Source: Bombus terrestris
Taxonomy: Eukaryota; Arthropoda; Insecta; Hymenoptera; Apidae
Length of the DNA stretch: 64,000 nt
Assembly (NCBI RefSeq): GCF_910591885.1
Contig: NW_025963548.1
Span: forward strand, 5,571,501-5,635,500
Direction: 5' to 3'
A program made the position numbers and the translations under genes. The notes under the pieces were generated by a model. That model had not been told where the DNA came from, did not search any database, and saw only the letters and a program-made list of their open reading frames with translations. Below, piece after piece: positions 25,899 through 40,000 of this stretch (positions are counted from its first letter, which is position 1; every line of letters starts with the position of its first letter).

Positions 25899-28365
25899 AC
25901 GCATAGGACGTATAACGTTACATTGCATCATTATAGGACGTTTAACGTTATATTGCATCACTATAGGACGTATAAAGTTATATTGCATCACTATAGGACG
26001 TATAACGTCATATTGCATCACTATATGACGTATAACGTTATATGCTATACGTTATAACGTATAACGTTATATTGCATTACTATATGACGTATAACGTTAT
26101 GAACTATTACGTTATAACGCATAACGTTATATTGCCTCACCATATGACGTATAACGTTATGACCTATGACGTTATAACACCTAACGTTATATTGCATCAC
26201 TATAGGACGTTTAACGTCATATTGCATCACTTTATGACGTATAACGTTATATATTATTGCGCTATGAAGGAATAACTTTATATTGCATCACTATATGATG
26301 CATAACGTTATATTACATTACTATAGGACGTAAACGTTATAAACTATTGTGTTATAATGTATAACGGTATATTGCACCACTATATGATGTATAACGGTAT
26401 ATTGCGTCACTATATGACGTATAACGTTTTGTACTATTACGTAATAACGAATAACGTTATATTGCTTCACTATATGATGTTTAGCGTTTTGAACTTTAAT
26501 TGCATCAGTATATGACGTATAACGTTATGAACTATTACATTATAACCTATAACGTTATATTGCATCACTATAGGACGTATAACATTATATTGCATCACTA
26601 TATGACGTATAACGTTATGAACTATTACGTTATAACGCATAACGTTATGTTGCAACACTATAGGACGTATAGCGTCATATTCTATTGCGTTATAATGTAT
26701 AACGGTATATTGCGTCACTATATGACGCATAACGTTATGAACCATTACGTTATAACGCATAACGTTATATTGCATCACTATTGGACGTATAACGTTATAT
26801 TGCATTACTATATGACGTATAACGTTATGAACTATTACGTTATAACGCATAACGTTATATTGCATCACTATAGTACGTATAACGTCATATTGCATTACTA
26901 TATGACGTATAACGTTATGAACTATTACGTTATAACGCATAACGTTATATTGCATCACCATGTGACATATAACGTTTTGTACCATTACGTAATAGGGTAT
27001 AACGTTATATTGCATCACTATAGGACGTATAACGTTTTATTGCATTACTATATGACGTATAACGTTATGAACTATTACGTTATAACGCATAACGTTATGT
27101 TGCGACACTATAGGACGTATAGCGTCATATTCTATTGCGTTATAACGTATAACGGTATATTGCATCACTATATGACGTACAACGTTATGAAATATTACGT
27201 TGTAACGCATAACGTTATACTCCATCACTATAGGACGTATAGAGTCTAATACTATTGCGTTATAATGTATAATGGTATATTGCATCACTATAGGACGTAT
27301 AATGTTATATTGCATCACTATTTGACGTATAACGTTTTGTACTATTACGTAATAACGTATAGCGTTACATTGCATCACTATAGGACGTATAACGTTATAT
27401 TGCATCACTATATGAAGTATACCGTTATGAACTATTACATTATAACGTATAACGTTATATTGCATCACCATGTGACGTATAAAGTTTTGTACTATTACGT
27501 AATATCGTATAACGTTATATTGCATCACTACATGAAGTATACCGTTATGAACTATTACATTATACCGTATAACGTTATATTGCATCACCATGTGACGTAT
27601 AAAGTTTTGTACTATTACGTGATATCCTATAACGCTATATGGCATCACTATAGGACGTATAACGTTATATTGCATCACTTCATGAACTATACCGTTACGA
27701 ACTATTACAGTATACCGTATAACGTTATATTGCACCACCATGTGACGTATAACGTTTTGTACTATTACGTAGTAACGTATAACGTTATATTGCATCACTA
27801 TAGGACGTATAACTTTATATTGCAACACTATATGACGTATAACGTTATATGCTACTACGTTATAACGCATAACGTTATATTGCATTACTATATGACGTAT
27901 AACGTTATGAACTATTACGTTATAACGCATAACGTTATATTGCCTCACTATATGACGTATAACGTGTTGTTCTATTACGTAATAACGTATAACGTTATAT
28001 TGCATCACTATCGACATATAACGTTATATTGCATCACTATATCAAGTATACCGTTATGAACTACTACATTATAACGTATAACGTTATATTGCATCACCAT
28101 GTGACGTATAACGTTTTGTACCATTACGTAATAAGGTATAACGTTATATTGCATCACTATAGGACGTATAACGTTATATTGCATTACTATATGACGTATA
28201 ACGTTATGAACTATTACGTTATAACGCATAACGTTATGTTGCAACACTATAGGACGTATAGCGTCATATTCTATTGCGTTATAATGTATAACGGGATATT
28301 CCATCACTATACGACGCATAACGTTATGAACTATTACGTTATAACGCATAACGGTATATTGCATC
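25899..28365 (+). repeat. Landmark-free 2,467-bp block containing a 38-bp hybrid
   Basis: No landmark monomer occurs between 25899 and 28366, one of the longest such gaps. The block holds GCTATACG (26043), GAAGGAATA (26265), the hybrid at 26486, a set of GTTATGAAC dimers with CACTATTGG and TATAGTACG, CATGAAGTATACC dimers without the intervening class A monomer, and the 29-bp CGACATAT monomer at 28012. It recurs whole at 41659-44125 and mostly at 37213-39553. Confidence 0.85.
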
Positions 28366-30048
28366 ACGCATAGGACGTATAACGTTACATTGCATCACTA
28401 TAGGACGTTTAACGTTATATTGCATCACTATAGGACGTATAACGTTATATTGCATCACTATAGGACGTATAGCGTCTAATACTATTGCGTTATAATGTAT
28501 AACGGTATATTGCATCACCATGTGACGTATAACGTTTTGAACTATTACGTTATAACGCATAACGGTATATTGCATCACGCATAGGACGTATAACGTTACA
28601 TTGCATCACTATAGGGCGTATAACGTTATATTGCATCACTATAGGACGTATAACGTTATATTGCATCACTATATCAAGTATACCGTTATGAACTACTACA
28701 TTATAACGTATAACGTTATATTGCATCACCATGTGACATATAACGTTTTGTACCATTACGTAATAGGGTATAACGTTATATTGCATCACTATAGGACGTA
28801 TAACGTTATATTGCATTACTATATGACGTATAACGTTATGAAATATTACGTTATAACGCATAACGTTATGTTGCGACACTATAGGACGTATAGCGTCATA
28901 TTCTATTGCGTTATAACGTATAACGGTATATTGCATCACTATATGACGTACAACGTTATGAAATATTACGTTGTAACGCATAATGTTATACTGCATCACT
29001 ATAGGACGTATAACGTTATATTGCATCACTATAGGACGTATAGAGTCTAATACTATTGCGTTATAATGTATAATGGTATATTGCATCACTATAGGACGTA
29101 TAACGTTTTGTACTATTACGTAATAACGTATAGCGTTACATTGCATCACTATAGGACGTATAACGTTATATTGCATCACTATATCAAGTATACCGTTATG
29201 AACTACTACATTATAACGTATAACGTTATATTGCATCACCATGTGACATATAACGTTTTGTACCATTACGTAATAGGGTATAACGTTATATTGCATCACT
29301 ATAGGACGTATAACGTTATATTGCATTACTATATGACGTATAACGTTATGAACTATTACGTTATAACGCATAACGGTATATTGCATCACGCATAGGACGT
29401 ATAACGTTACATTGCATCACTATAGGACGTATAACGTTATATTGCATCACTATTTGACGTATAACGTTTTGTACTATTACGTAATAACGTATAGCGTTAC
29501 ATTGCATCACTATAGGACGTATAACGTTATATTGAATCACTATATGAAGTATACCGTTATGAACTATTACATTATAACGTATAACGTTATATTGCATCAC
29601 CATGTGACGTATAAAGTTTTGTACTATTACGTAATATCGTATAACGTTATATTGCATCACTATAGGACGTATAACGTTATATTGCATCACTACATGAAGT
29701 ATACCGTTATGAACTATTACATTATACCGTATAACGTTATATTGCATCACCATGTGACGTATAAAGTTTTGTACTATTACGTGATATCCTATAACGCTAT
29801 ATGGCATCACTATAGGACGTATAACGTTATATTGCATCACTTCATGAACTATACCGTTACGAACTATTACAGTATACCGTATAACGTTATATTGCACCAC
29901 CATGTGTCGTATAACGTTTTGTACTATTACGTAGTAACGTATAACGTTATATTGCATCACTATAGGACGTATAACGTTATATTGCAACACTATATGACGT
30001 ATAACGTTATATGCTACTACGTTATAACGCATAACAGTATATTGCATC
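28366..30048 (+). repeat. Block with internal 510-bp repeat
   Basis: Landmarks at 28366, 28577, 29388 and 30049. Within it the series CACTATATCAAGTATACC, CCATGTGACATATAACG, TAATAGGGTATAACG occurs at about 28651 and again at 29161, offset 510 bp. From 28366 to about 29684 it is matched by 44126-45444 (offset 15,760), including the rare GAATCACTATATG near 29534/45294. Private change: CATGTGTCGTATAACG near 29904. Confidence 0.82.
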
Positions 30049-31999
30049 ACGCATAGGACGTATAACGTTACATTGCATCACTATAGGACGTATAACGTTA
30101 TATTGCATCACTATAGGACGTATAACGCTATATTGCATCACTATAGGACGTGTAATGTTATATTGCATTACTATTTGACGTATAACGTTATAAACTATTG
30201 TGTTATGATGTATAACGGTATATTGCATCACTATAGGACGTATAGCGTCATGTACTATTGCGCTATAATGTATAACGGTATATTGCATCACTATATGACG
30301 TACAACGTTATGAACTATTACGTTGTAACGCGTGACGTTATATTGCATCACTATAGGACGTGTAACGTTATATTGCATCACTATAGGACGTATAGCGTCT
30401 AATACTATTGCGTTATAATGTATAACGGTATATTGCATCACTATATGACGTATAACGTTTTGTACTATTACGTAATAACGAATAACGTTATATTGCTTCA
30501 CTATATGATGTTTAGCGTTTTGAACTTTAATTGCATCAGTATATGACGTATAACGTTATGAACTATTACATTATAACCTATAACGTTATATTGCATCACT
30601 ATAGGACGTATAGCGGTATATTGCATCACTATATGAAGTATACCGTTATGAACTATTACGTTATAACGCATAACGTTATATTGCATTACTATATGACGTA
30701 TAACGTTATGAACTATTACGTTATAACGCATAACGTTATATTGCATTACTATATGACGTATAACGTTATGAACTATTACGTTATAACGCATAACGTTATA
30801 TTGCCTCACTATATGACGTATAACGTGTTGTTCTATTACGTAATAACGTATAACGTTATATTGCATCACTATCGACATATAACGTTATATTGCATCACTA
30901 TATCAAGTATACCGTTATGAACTACTACATTATAACGTATAACGTTATATTGCATCACCATGTGACGTATAACGTTTTGTCCCATTACGTAATAAGGTAT
31001 AACGTTATATTGCATCACTATAGGACGTATAACGTTATATTGCATTACTATATGACGTATAACGTTATGAACTATTACGTTATAACGCATAACGTTATGT
31101 TGCAACACTATAGGACGTATAGCGTCATATTCTATTGCGTTATAATGTATAACGGGATATTCCATCACTATATGACGCATAACGTTATGAACTATTACGT
31201 TATAACGCATAACGGTATATTGCATCACGCATAGGACGTATAACGTTACATTGCATCACTATAGGACGTTTAACGTTATATTGCATCACTATAGGACGTA
31301 TAACGTTATATTGCATCACTATAGGACGTATAGCGTCTAATGCTATTGCGTTATAATGTATAACGGTATATTGCATCACCATGTGACGTATAACGTTTTG
31401 AACTATTACGTTATAACGCATAACGGTATATTGCATCACGCATAGGACGTATAACGTTACATTGCATCACTATAGGACGTATAACGTTATATTGCATCAC
31501 TATAGGACGTATAACGCTATATTGCATCACTATAGGACGTGTAATGTTATATTGCATTACTATTTGACGTATAACGTTATAAACTATTGTGTTATGATGT
31601 ATAACGGTATATTGCATCACTATAGGACGTATAGCGTCATATACTATTGCGCTATAATGTATAACGGTATATTGCATCACTATATGACGTACAACGTTAT
31701 GAACTATTACGTTGTAACGCGTGACGTTATATTGCATCACTATAGGACGTGTAACGTTATATTGCATCACTATAGGACGTATAGCGTCTAATACTATTGC
31801 GTTATAATGTATAACGGTATATTGCATCACTATATGACGTATAACGTTTTGTACTATTACGTAATAACGAATAACGTTATATTGCTTCACTATATGATGT
31901 TTAGCGTTTTGAACTTTAATTGCATCAGTATATGACGTATAACGTTATGAACTATTACATTATAACCTATAACGTTATATTGCATCACTATAGGACGTA
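30017..31999 (+). repeat. Two tandem copies offset 1,389 bp, each with a 38-bp hybrid
   Basis: Positions 30017-30610 are repeated at 31406-31999 (offset 1,389): class A run, GTTATAAACTATTG fragment, CGCGTGACG, and the hybrid monomers at 30517 and 31906. The intervening 30718-31506 is itself a copy of 27857-28645 (offset 2,861), including the 29-bp CGACATAT monomer at 30871. Differences include ACAGTATATTGC near 30035, CATGTACTATTGCGC near 30250 and CTAATGCTATTGC near 31337. A GACGTATAGCGG join near 30607 links hybrid-following monomers to a CATGAAGTATACC dimer. Confidence 0.85.
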
Positions 32000-33308
32000 T
32001 AACATTATATTGCATCACTATATGACGTATAACGTTATGAACTATTACCTTATAACGCATAACGTTATGCTGCAACACTATAGGACGTATAGCGTCATAT
32101 TCTATTTCGTTAAAATGTATAACGGTATATTCCATCACTATATGACGCATAACGTTATGAACCATTACGTTATAACGCATAACGTTATATTGCATCACTA
32201 TAGGACGTATAACGTTATATTGCATTACTATATGACGTATAACGTTATAAACTATTGTGTTATAATGTATAACGGTATATTGCACCACTATATGACGTAC
32301 AACGTTATGAACTATTACGTTGTAACGCATAACGTTATATTGCATCACTATAGGACGTATAACGTTATATTGCGATACTATATGACGTATAACGTTATAA
32401 ACTATTGTGTTATAATGTATAACGGTATATTGCACCACTATATGACGTACAACGTTATGAACTATTACGTTGTAACGCATAACGTTATATTGCATTACTA
32501 TATGACGTATAACGTTATGAACTACTACGTTGTAACGCATAACGTTATATTGCATTACTATATGACGTATAACGTTATGAACAATTACGTTATAACGCAT
32601 AACGTTATATTGCATCACTATAGGACGTATAAGGTCATATTGCATTACTATATGACGTATAACGTTATGAACTATTACGTTATAACGCATAACGTTATAT
32701 TGCATCACTATAGGACGTATAGCGGTATATTGCATCACTATATGAAGTATACCGTTATGAACTATTACGTTATAACGTATAACGTTATATTGCACCAGTA
32801 TATGAAGTATTCCATTATGAACTATTACAATTATAACGCATAACGTTATATTGCATCACTATAGGACGTACATCGTTATATTGCATTACTATATGACGCA
32901 TAACGTTATGAACTGTTACGTTATAACGCATAACGGTATATTGCATCACGCATAGGACGTATAACGTTACATTGCACCATTATAGGACGATTAACGTTAT
33001 ATTGCATCACTATAGGACGTATAACGTTATATTGCATCACTATAGGACGTATAGCGTCATATACTATTGCGCTATAATGTATAACGGTATATTGCATCAC
33101 TATATGACGTACAACGTTATGAACTATTACGTTGTAACGCATAACGTTATATTGCATCACTATAGGACGTATAACGTTATATTGCATCACTATAGGACGT
33201 ATAGCGTCTAATACTATTGCGTTATAATGTATAACGGTATATTGCATCACTATATGACGTATAACGTTATGAACTATTACGTTATAACGCATAACGGTAT
33301 ATTGCATC
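32000..33308 (+). repeat. Dimer-rich block ending in 31-bp ACAATTATAACGC monomer
   Basis: Regular A-B dimers with GTTATAAACTATTG and ACTACGTTGTAACGC variants (32.2-32.6 kb), including GCGATACTATATG near 32373, which recurs in the 330-bp tandem pair at 45.4 kb. Near 32826 the B monomer reads TTACAATTATAACGC, one base longer than TTACGTTATAACGC. This second type of 31-bp monomer recurs at about 48030, 49563, 52688 and 53142. A landmark at 32948 is followed by TTATAGGACGATTAACG. Confidence 0.82.
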
Positions 33309-35060
33309 ACGCATAGGAAGTATAACTTTATATTGCATCACTATAGGACGTATAACGTTATATTGCATCACTATAGGACGTATAACGTTGTATTGCATCA
33401 CTATAGGACGTGTAATGTTATATTGCATCACTATTTGACGTATAACGTTTTGTACTATTGCGTAATAACGTATAGCGTTACATTGCATCACTATAGGACA
33501 TATAACGTTATATTGCATCACTATAGGACATATAACGTTATATTGCATCACTATATGACGTATACCGTTATGAACTACTACATTATAACCTATAACGTTA
33601 TATTGCATCACCATGTGACGTATAAAGTTGTGTACTATTACGTGATATCGTATAACGCTATATGGCATCACAATAGGACGTATAACGTTATATTGCATCA
33701 CTTCATGAAGTATACCGTTATGAACTATTACAGTATACCGTATAACGTTATAATGCATCACCATGTGACGTATAACGTTTTGTACTATTACGTAGTAACG
33801 TATAACGTTATATTGCATCACTATAGGACGTATAACGTTATATTGCGAAACTATATGACGTATAGCGTCTAATACTATTGCGTTATAATGTATAACGTTA
33901 TATTGCATCACTATATGAGGTATAACGTTATATGGTACTACGTTATAACGCATAACGTTATATTGCATCACCATGTGACGTATAACGTTTTGTACTATTA
34001 CGTAGTAACGTAAAACGTTATATTGCATCACTATAGGACGTATAACATTATATTGCCATACTATATGACGTATATCGTTATATGCTACTACGTTATAACG
34101 CATAACGTTATATTGCATTACTATATGACGTATAACGTTATGAACTATTACGTTATAACGCATAACGTTATATTGCCTCACTATATGACGTATAACGTGT
34201 TGTTCTATTACCTAATAACGTATAACGTTATATTGCATCACTATAGGACGTATAACGTTATATTGCATCACTATATCAAGTATACCGTTATGAACTACTA
34301 CATTATAACGTATAACGTTATATTGCATCACCATGTGACGTATAACGTTTTGTACCATTACGTAATAGGGTATTACGTTATATTGCATCACTATAGGACG
34401 TATAACGTTATATTGCATTACTATATGACGTATAACGTTATGAACTATTACGTTATAACGCATAACGTTATGTTGCGACACTATAGGACGTATAGCGTCA
34501 TATTCTATTGCGTTATAATGTATAACGGTATATTGCATCACCATGTGACGTATAACGTTTTGAACTATTACGTTATAACGCATAACGGTATATTGCATCA
34601 CGCATAGGACGTATAACGTTACATTGCATCACTATAGGACGTATAACGTTATATTGCAATACTATATGACGTATAACGTTATAAACTATTGTGTTATAAT
34701 GTATAACGGTATATTGCACCACTATATGACGTACAACGTTATGAACTATTACGTTGTAACGCATAACGTTATATTGCATTACTATATGACGTATAACGTT
34801 ATGAACTACTACGTTGTAACGCACAACGTTATATTGCATTACTATATGACGTATAACGTTATGAACTATTACGTTATAACGCATAACGTTATATTGCATC
34901 ACTATAGGACGTATAACGTCATATTGCATTACTATATGACGTATAACGTTATGAACTATTACGTTATAACGCATAACGTTATATTGCATCACTATAGGAC
35001 GTATAGCGGTATATTGCATCACTATATGAAGTATACCGTTATGAACTATTACGTTATAAC
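33135..35060 (+). repeat. 1.9-kb duplicated block (repeats at 46055-47980)
   Basis: Constant offset of 12,920 bp. Shared features include the landmark followed by AGGAAGTATAACTTT (33309/46229), two successive AGGACATATAACG monomers (33517 and 33532 region), GTTGTGTACTATT, TATATGAGGTATAACG, GTATATCGTTATATGC and TTACCTAATAACG. Differences include GTTGTATTGC near 33388 (GTTATATTGC in the copy) and GCGAAACTATATG near 33846 (GCAAAACTATATG). Agreement ends near 35060/47980. Confidence 0.9.
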
Positions 35061-35817
35061 GCATAACGTTATATTGCATTACTATATGACGTATAACGTT
35101 ATGAACTATTACGTTATAACGCATAACGTTATATTGCATTACTATATGACGTATAACATTATAAACTATTGTGTTATGATGTATAACGGTATATTGCACC
35201 ACTATATGACGTACAACGTTATGAACTATTACGTTGTAACGCGTGACGTTATATTGCATCACTATATCAAGTATAGCGTTATGAACTACTACATTATAAC
35301 GTATAAAGTTATATTGCATCACCATGTGACGTATAACGTTTTCTACCATTACGTAATAGGGTATTACGTTATATTGCATCACTATAGGACGTATAACGTT
35401 ATATTGCATTACTATATGACGTATAACGTTATGAACTATTACGTTATAACGCATAACGTTATGTTGCGACACTATAGGACGTATAGCGTCATATTCTATT
35501 GCGTTATAATGTATAACGGTATATTGCATCACCATGTGACGTATAACGTTTTGTACTATTACATAGTAACGTATAACGTTATATTGCATCACAATAGGAC
35601 GTATAACGTCATATTGCATCACTATATGACGTATAACGTTATGATCTATGACGTTGTAACACCTAACGTTATATTGCATCACTATAGATCGTATAACGTC
35701 ATATTGCATCACTATATGACGTATAACGTTATATATTATTGCGCTATGAAGGAATAACTTTATATTGCACCACTATATGATGTATAACGGTATATTACAT
35801 TACTATAAGACGTAAAC
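34600..35817 (+). repeat. Hybrid entry block joining two block families
   Basis: From the landmark at 34600 the text follows dimers of the 47.5 kb type (GCAATACTATATG, ACTACGTTGTAACGCACAACG). It then switches near 35060 to HOR-like dimers, a GTTATAAACTATTG monomer (35160), CGCGTGACG and TATATCAAGTATAGCG monomers (25.2 kb type). By about 35515 it is in the 24.2 kb lineage (CATAGTAACG, TAGATCGTATAACG, GAAGGAATA at 35748). This makes the first landmark interval here 1,801 bp, the longest of its class. Confidence 0.82.
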
Positions 35818-36400
35818 GTTATAAACTATTGTGTTATGATGTATAACGGTATATTGCACCACTATATGACGTACAACGTTATGAACTATTACGCTGTAAC
35901 GCATAACGTTATATTGCATTACTATATGACGTATAACGTTATGAACTATTACGTTGTAACGCATAACGTTATATTGCATTACTATATGACGTATAACGTT
36001 ATGAACTATTACGTTATAACGCATAACGTTATATTGCATTACTATATGACGTATAACGTTATAAACTATTGTGTTATGATGTATAACGGTATATTGCACC
36101 ACTATATGACGTACAACGTTATGAACTATTACGCTGTAACGCATAACGTTATATTGCATTACTATATGACGTATAACGTTATGAACTATTACATTGTAAC
36201 GCATAACGTTATATTGCATTACTATATGACGTATAACGTTATGAACTATTACGTTATAACGCATAACGTTATATTGCATTACTATATGACGTATAACGTT
36301 ATGAACTATTACGTTGTAACGCATAACGTTATATTGCATTACTATATGACGCATAACGTTATGAACTATTACGTTATAACGCATAACGGTATATTGCATT
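35818..36400 (+). repeat. 240-bp higher-order repeat, 2 copies plus tail
   Basis: Units start at 35818 and 36058. It shares TTACATTGTAACGC in unit 2 and the GCATTACGCATAGG landmark with the array at 24474 (offset 11,344). The first unit has TTACGCTGTAACGC where 24474 has GTTACGCTG (GAACTGTTACG near 24541). Confidence 0.95.
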
Positions 36401-37212
36401 ACGCATAGGACGTATAACGTTACATTGCATCATTATAGGACGTTTAAAGTTATATTGCATCACTAAAGGACTTATAACGTTATATTGCATCACTATAGGA
36501 CGTATAGCGTCATATACTATTGCGCTATAATGTATAACGGTATATTGCATCACTATATGACGTACAACGTTATGAACTATTACGTTGTAACGCGTGACGT
36601 TATATTGCATCACTATATCAAGTATAGCGTTATGAACTACTACATTATAACGTATAAAGTTATATTGCATCACCATGTGACGTATAACGTTTTCTACCAT
36701 TACGTAATAAGGTATAACGTTATATTGCATCACTATAGGACGTATAACGTTATGAACTATTACGTTATAACGCATAACGTTATGTTGCAACACTATAGGA
36801 CGTATAGCGTCATATTCTATTGCGTTATAACGTATAACGGAATATTCCATCACCATATGACGCATAACGTTATGAACTATTACGTTATAACGCATAACGG
36901 TATATTGCATCACGCATAGGACGTATAACGTTATATTGCATCACTATAGGACGTATAGCGTCATATACTATTGCGCTATAATGTATAACGGTATATTGCA
37001 TCACTATATGACGTACAACGTTATGAAATATTACGTTGTAACGCATAACGTTATACTGCATCACTATAGGACGTATAACGTTATATTGCATCACTATAGG
37101 ACGTATAGCGTCTAATACTATTGCGTTATAATGTATAACGGTATATTGCATCACTATATGACGCATAACGTTATGAACTATTACGTTATAACGCATAACG
37201 GTATATTGCATC
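36401..37212 (+). repeat. Post-HOR block, 511 + 301 bp
   Basis: Same as 25057-25898 except that one monomer is missing near 36745, where CACTATAGGACGTATAACG is followed directly by TTATGAACTATTACG. This gives a 511-bp interval instead of 541. It is a clean example of a 30-bp, in-register loss. Confidence 0.88.
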
Positions 37213-38351
37213 ACGCATAGGACGTATAACGTTACATTGCATCATTATAGGACGTTTAACGTTATATTGCATCACTATAGGACGTATAAAGTTATATTGC
37301 ATCACTATAGGACGTATAACGTCATATTGCATCACTATATGACGTATAACGTTATATGCTATACGTTATAACGTATAACGTTATATTGCATTACTATATG
37401 ACGTATAACGTTATGAACTATTACGTTATAACGCATAACGTTATATTGCCTCACCATATGACGTATAACGTTATGACCTATGACGTTATAACACCTAACG
37501 TTATATTGCATCACTATAGGACGTTTAACGTCATATTGCATCACTTTATGACGTATAACGTTATATATTATTGCGCTATGAAGGAATAACTTTATATTGC
37601 ATCACTATATGATGCATAACGTTATATTACATTACTATAGGACGTAAACGTTATAAACTATTGTGTTATAATGTATAACGGTATATTGCACCACTATATG
37701 ATGTATAACGGTATATTGCGTCACTATATGACGTATAACGTTTTGTACTATTACGTAATAACGAATAACGTTATATTGCTTCACTATATGATGTTTAGCG
37801 TTTTGAACTTTAATTGCATCAGTATATGACGTATAACGTTATGAACTATTACATTATAACCTATAACGTTATATTGCATCACTATAGGACGTATAACATT
37901 ATATTGCATCACTATATGACGTATAACGTTATGAACTATTACGTTATAACGCATAACGTTATGTTGCAACACTATAGGACGTATAGCGTCATATTCTATT
38001 GCGTTATAATGTATAACGGTATATTCCGTCACTATATGACGCATAACGTTATGAACCATTACGTTATAACGCATAACGTTATATTGCATCACTATTGGAC
38101 GTATAACGTTATATTGCATTACTATATGACGTATAACGTTATGAACTATTACGTTATAACGCATAACGTTATATTGCATCACTATAGTACGTATAACGTC
38201 ATATTGCATTACTATATGACGTATAACGTTATGAACTATTACGTTATAACGCATAACGTTATATTGCATCACCATGTGACATATAACGTTTTGTACCATT
38301 ACGTAATAGGGTATAACGTTATATTGCATCACTATAGGACGTATAACGTTT

Positions 38352-39982
38352 TATTGCATTACTATATGACGTATAACGTTATGAACTATTACGTTATAAC
38401 GCATAACGTTATGTTGCGACACTATAGGACGTATAGCGTCATATTCTATTGCGTTATAACGTATAACGGTATATTGCATCACTATATGACGTACAACGTT
38501 ATGAAATATTACGTTGTAACGCATAACGTTGTACTCCATCACTATAGGACGTATAGAGTCTAATACTATTGCGTTATAATGTATAATGGTATATTGCATC
38601 ACTATAGGACGTATAATGTTATATTGCATCACTATTTGACGTATAACGTTTTGTACTATTACGTAATAACGTATAGCGTTACATTGCATCACTATAGGAC
38701 GTATAACGTTATATTGCATCACTATATGAAGTATACCGTTATGAACTATTACATTATAACGTATAACGTTATATTGCATCACCATGTGACGTATAAAGTT
38801 TTGTACTATTACGTAATATCGTATAACGTTATATTGCATCACTACATGAAGTATACCGTTATGAACTATTACATTATACCGTATAACGTTATATTGCATC
38901 ACCATGTGACGTATAAAGTTTTGTACTATTACGTGATATCCTATAACGCTATATGGCATCACTATAGGACGTATAACGTTATATTGCATCACTTCATGAA
39001 CTATACCGTTACGAACTATTACAGTATACCGTATAACGTTACATTGCACCACCATGTGACGTATAACGTTTTGTACTATTACGTAGTAACGTATAACGTT
39101 ATATTGCATCACTATAGGACGTATAACTTTATATTGCAACACTATATGACGTATAACGTTATATGCTACTACGTTATAACGCATAACGTTATATTGCATT
39201 ACTATATGACGTATAACGTTATGAACTATTACGTTATAACGCATAACGTTATATTGCCTCACTATATGACGTATAACGTGTTGTTCTATTACGTAATAAC
39301 GTATAACGTTATATTGCATCACTATCGACATATAACGTTATATTGCATCACTATATCAAGTATACCGTTATGAACTACTACATTATAACGTATAACGTTA
39401 TATTGCATCACCATGTGACGTATAACGTTTTGTACCATTACGTAATAAGGTATAACGTTATATTGCATCACTATAGGACGTATAACGTTATATTGCATTA
39501 CTATATGACGTATAACGTTATGAACTATTACGTTATAACGCATAACGTTATGTTGCGACACTATAGGACGTATAGCGTCATATTCTATTGCGTTATAATG
39601 TATAACGGTATATTGCATCACCATGTGACGTATAACGTTTTGTACTATTACATAGTAACGTATAACGTTATATTGCATCACAATAGGACGTATAACGTCA
39701 TATTGCATCACTATATGACGTATAACGTTATGATCTATGACGTTGTAACACCTAACGTTATATTGCATCACTATAGATCGTATAACGTCATATTGCATCA
39801 CTATATGACGTATAACGTTATATATTATTGCGCTATGAAGGAATAACTTTATATTGCACCACTATATGATGTATAACGGTATATTACATTACTATAAGAC
39901 GTAAACGTTATAAACTATTGTGTTATGATGTATAACGGTATATTGCACCACTATATGACGTACAACGTTATGAACTATTACG
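38352..39982 (+). repeat. 1,649-bp tandem duplication, first copy
   Basis: Matches 40001-41631 at constant offset 1,649. Both copies carry GTTACATTGCACCACC (39038/40687), which the related copies at 27.72 kb and 43.48 kb lack, so the change arose before this duplication and after the older ones. One difference seen: GTTGTACTCC near 38528 against GTTATACTCC near 40177. The copy includes the 29-bp CGACATAT monomer (39325), GAAGGAATA (39837) and a truncated start of a 240-bp unit (39907-39990). Confidence 0.9.
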
Positions 39983-40000
39983 CTGTAACGCATAACGTTA

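Larger units (their letters stand above)
24171..28239 (+). repeat. 4.1-kb duplicated block, source copy (repeats at 35515-39553)
   Basis: Aligned with 35515-39553 at offset 11,344, changing to 11,314 after one 30-bp monomer was lost in the right copy near 36745. Shared rare changes include TAGATCGTATAACG, ATAAGACG, GCATTACGCATAGG, CACTATTGGACG (26778/38092), TATAGTACG (26871/38185) and AACTTTATATTGC (27811/39125). The alignment breaks at GCAACAC (28239) against GCGACAC (39553). Confidence 0.9.
35515..39553 (+). repeat. 4.0-kb duplicated block, copy of 24171-28239
   Basis: See the source copy for shared changes. Private changes include TATTCCGTCACTATATG near 38034 (26.7 kb copy: TATTGCGTCAC) and GTTGTACTCC near 38528. 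It includes GAAGGAATA at 35748 and 37580 and the 38-bp hybrid at 37800. At its right end the GCGACACTATAGG monomer (39553) returns to sequence already seen at 35461, so a further tandem exchange of offset about 4,089 bp begins here. Confidence 0.9.

Noticed and set aside
30049..30610. Inverted duplication around 30-31 kb
   Set aside because: Both copies (30017-30610 and 31406-31999) read in the same direction; this is a direct duplication offset by 1,389 bp.
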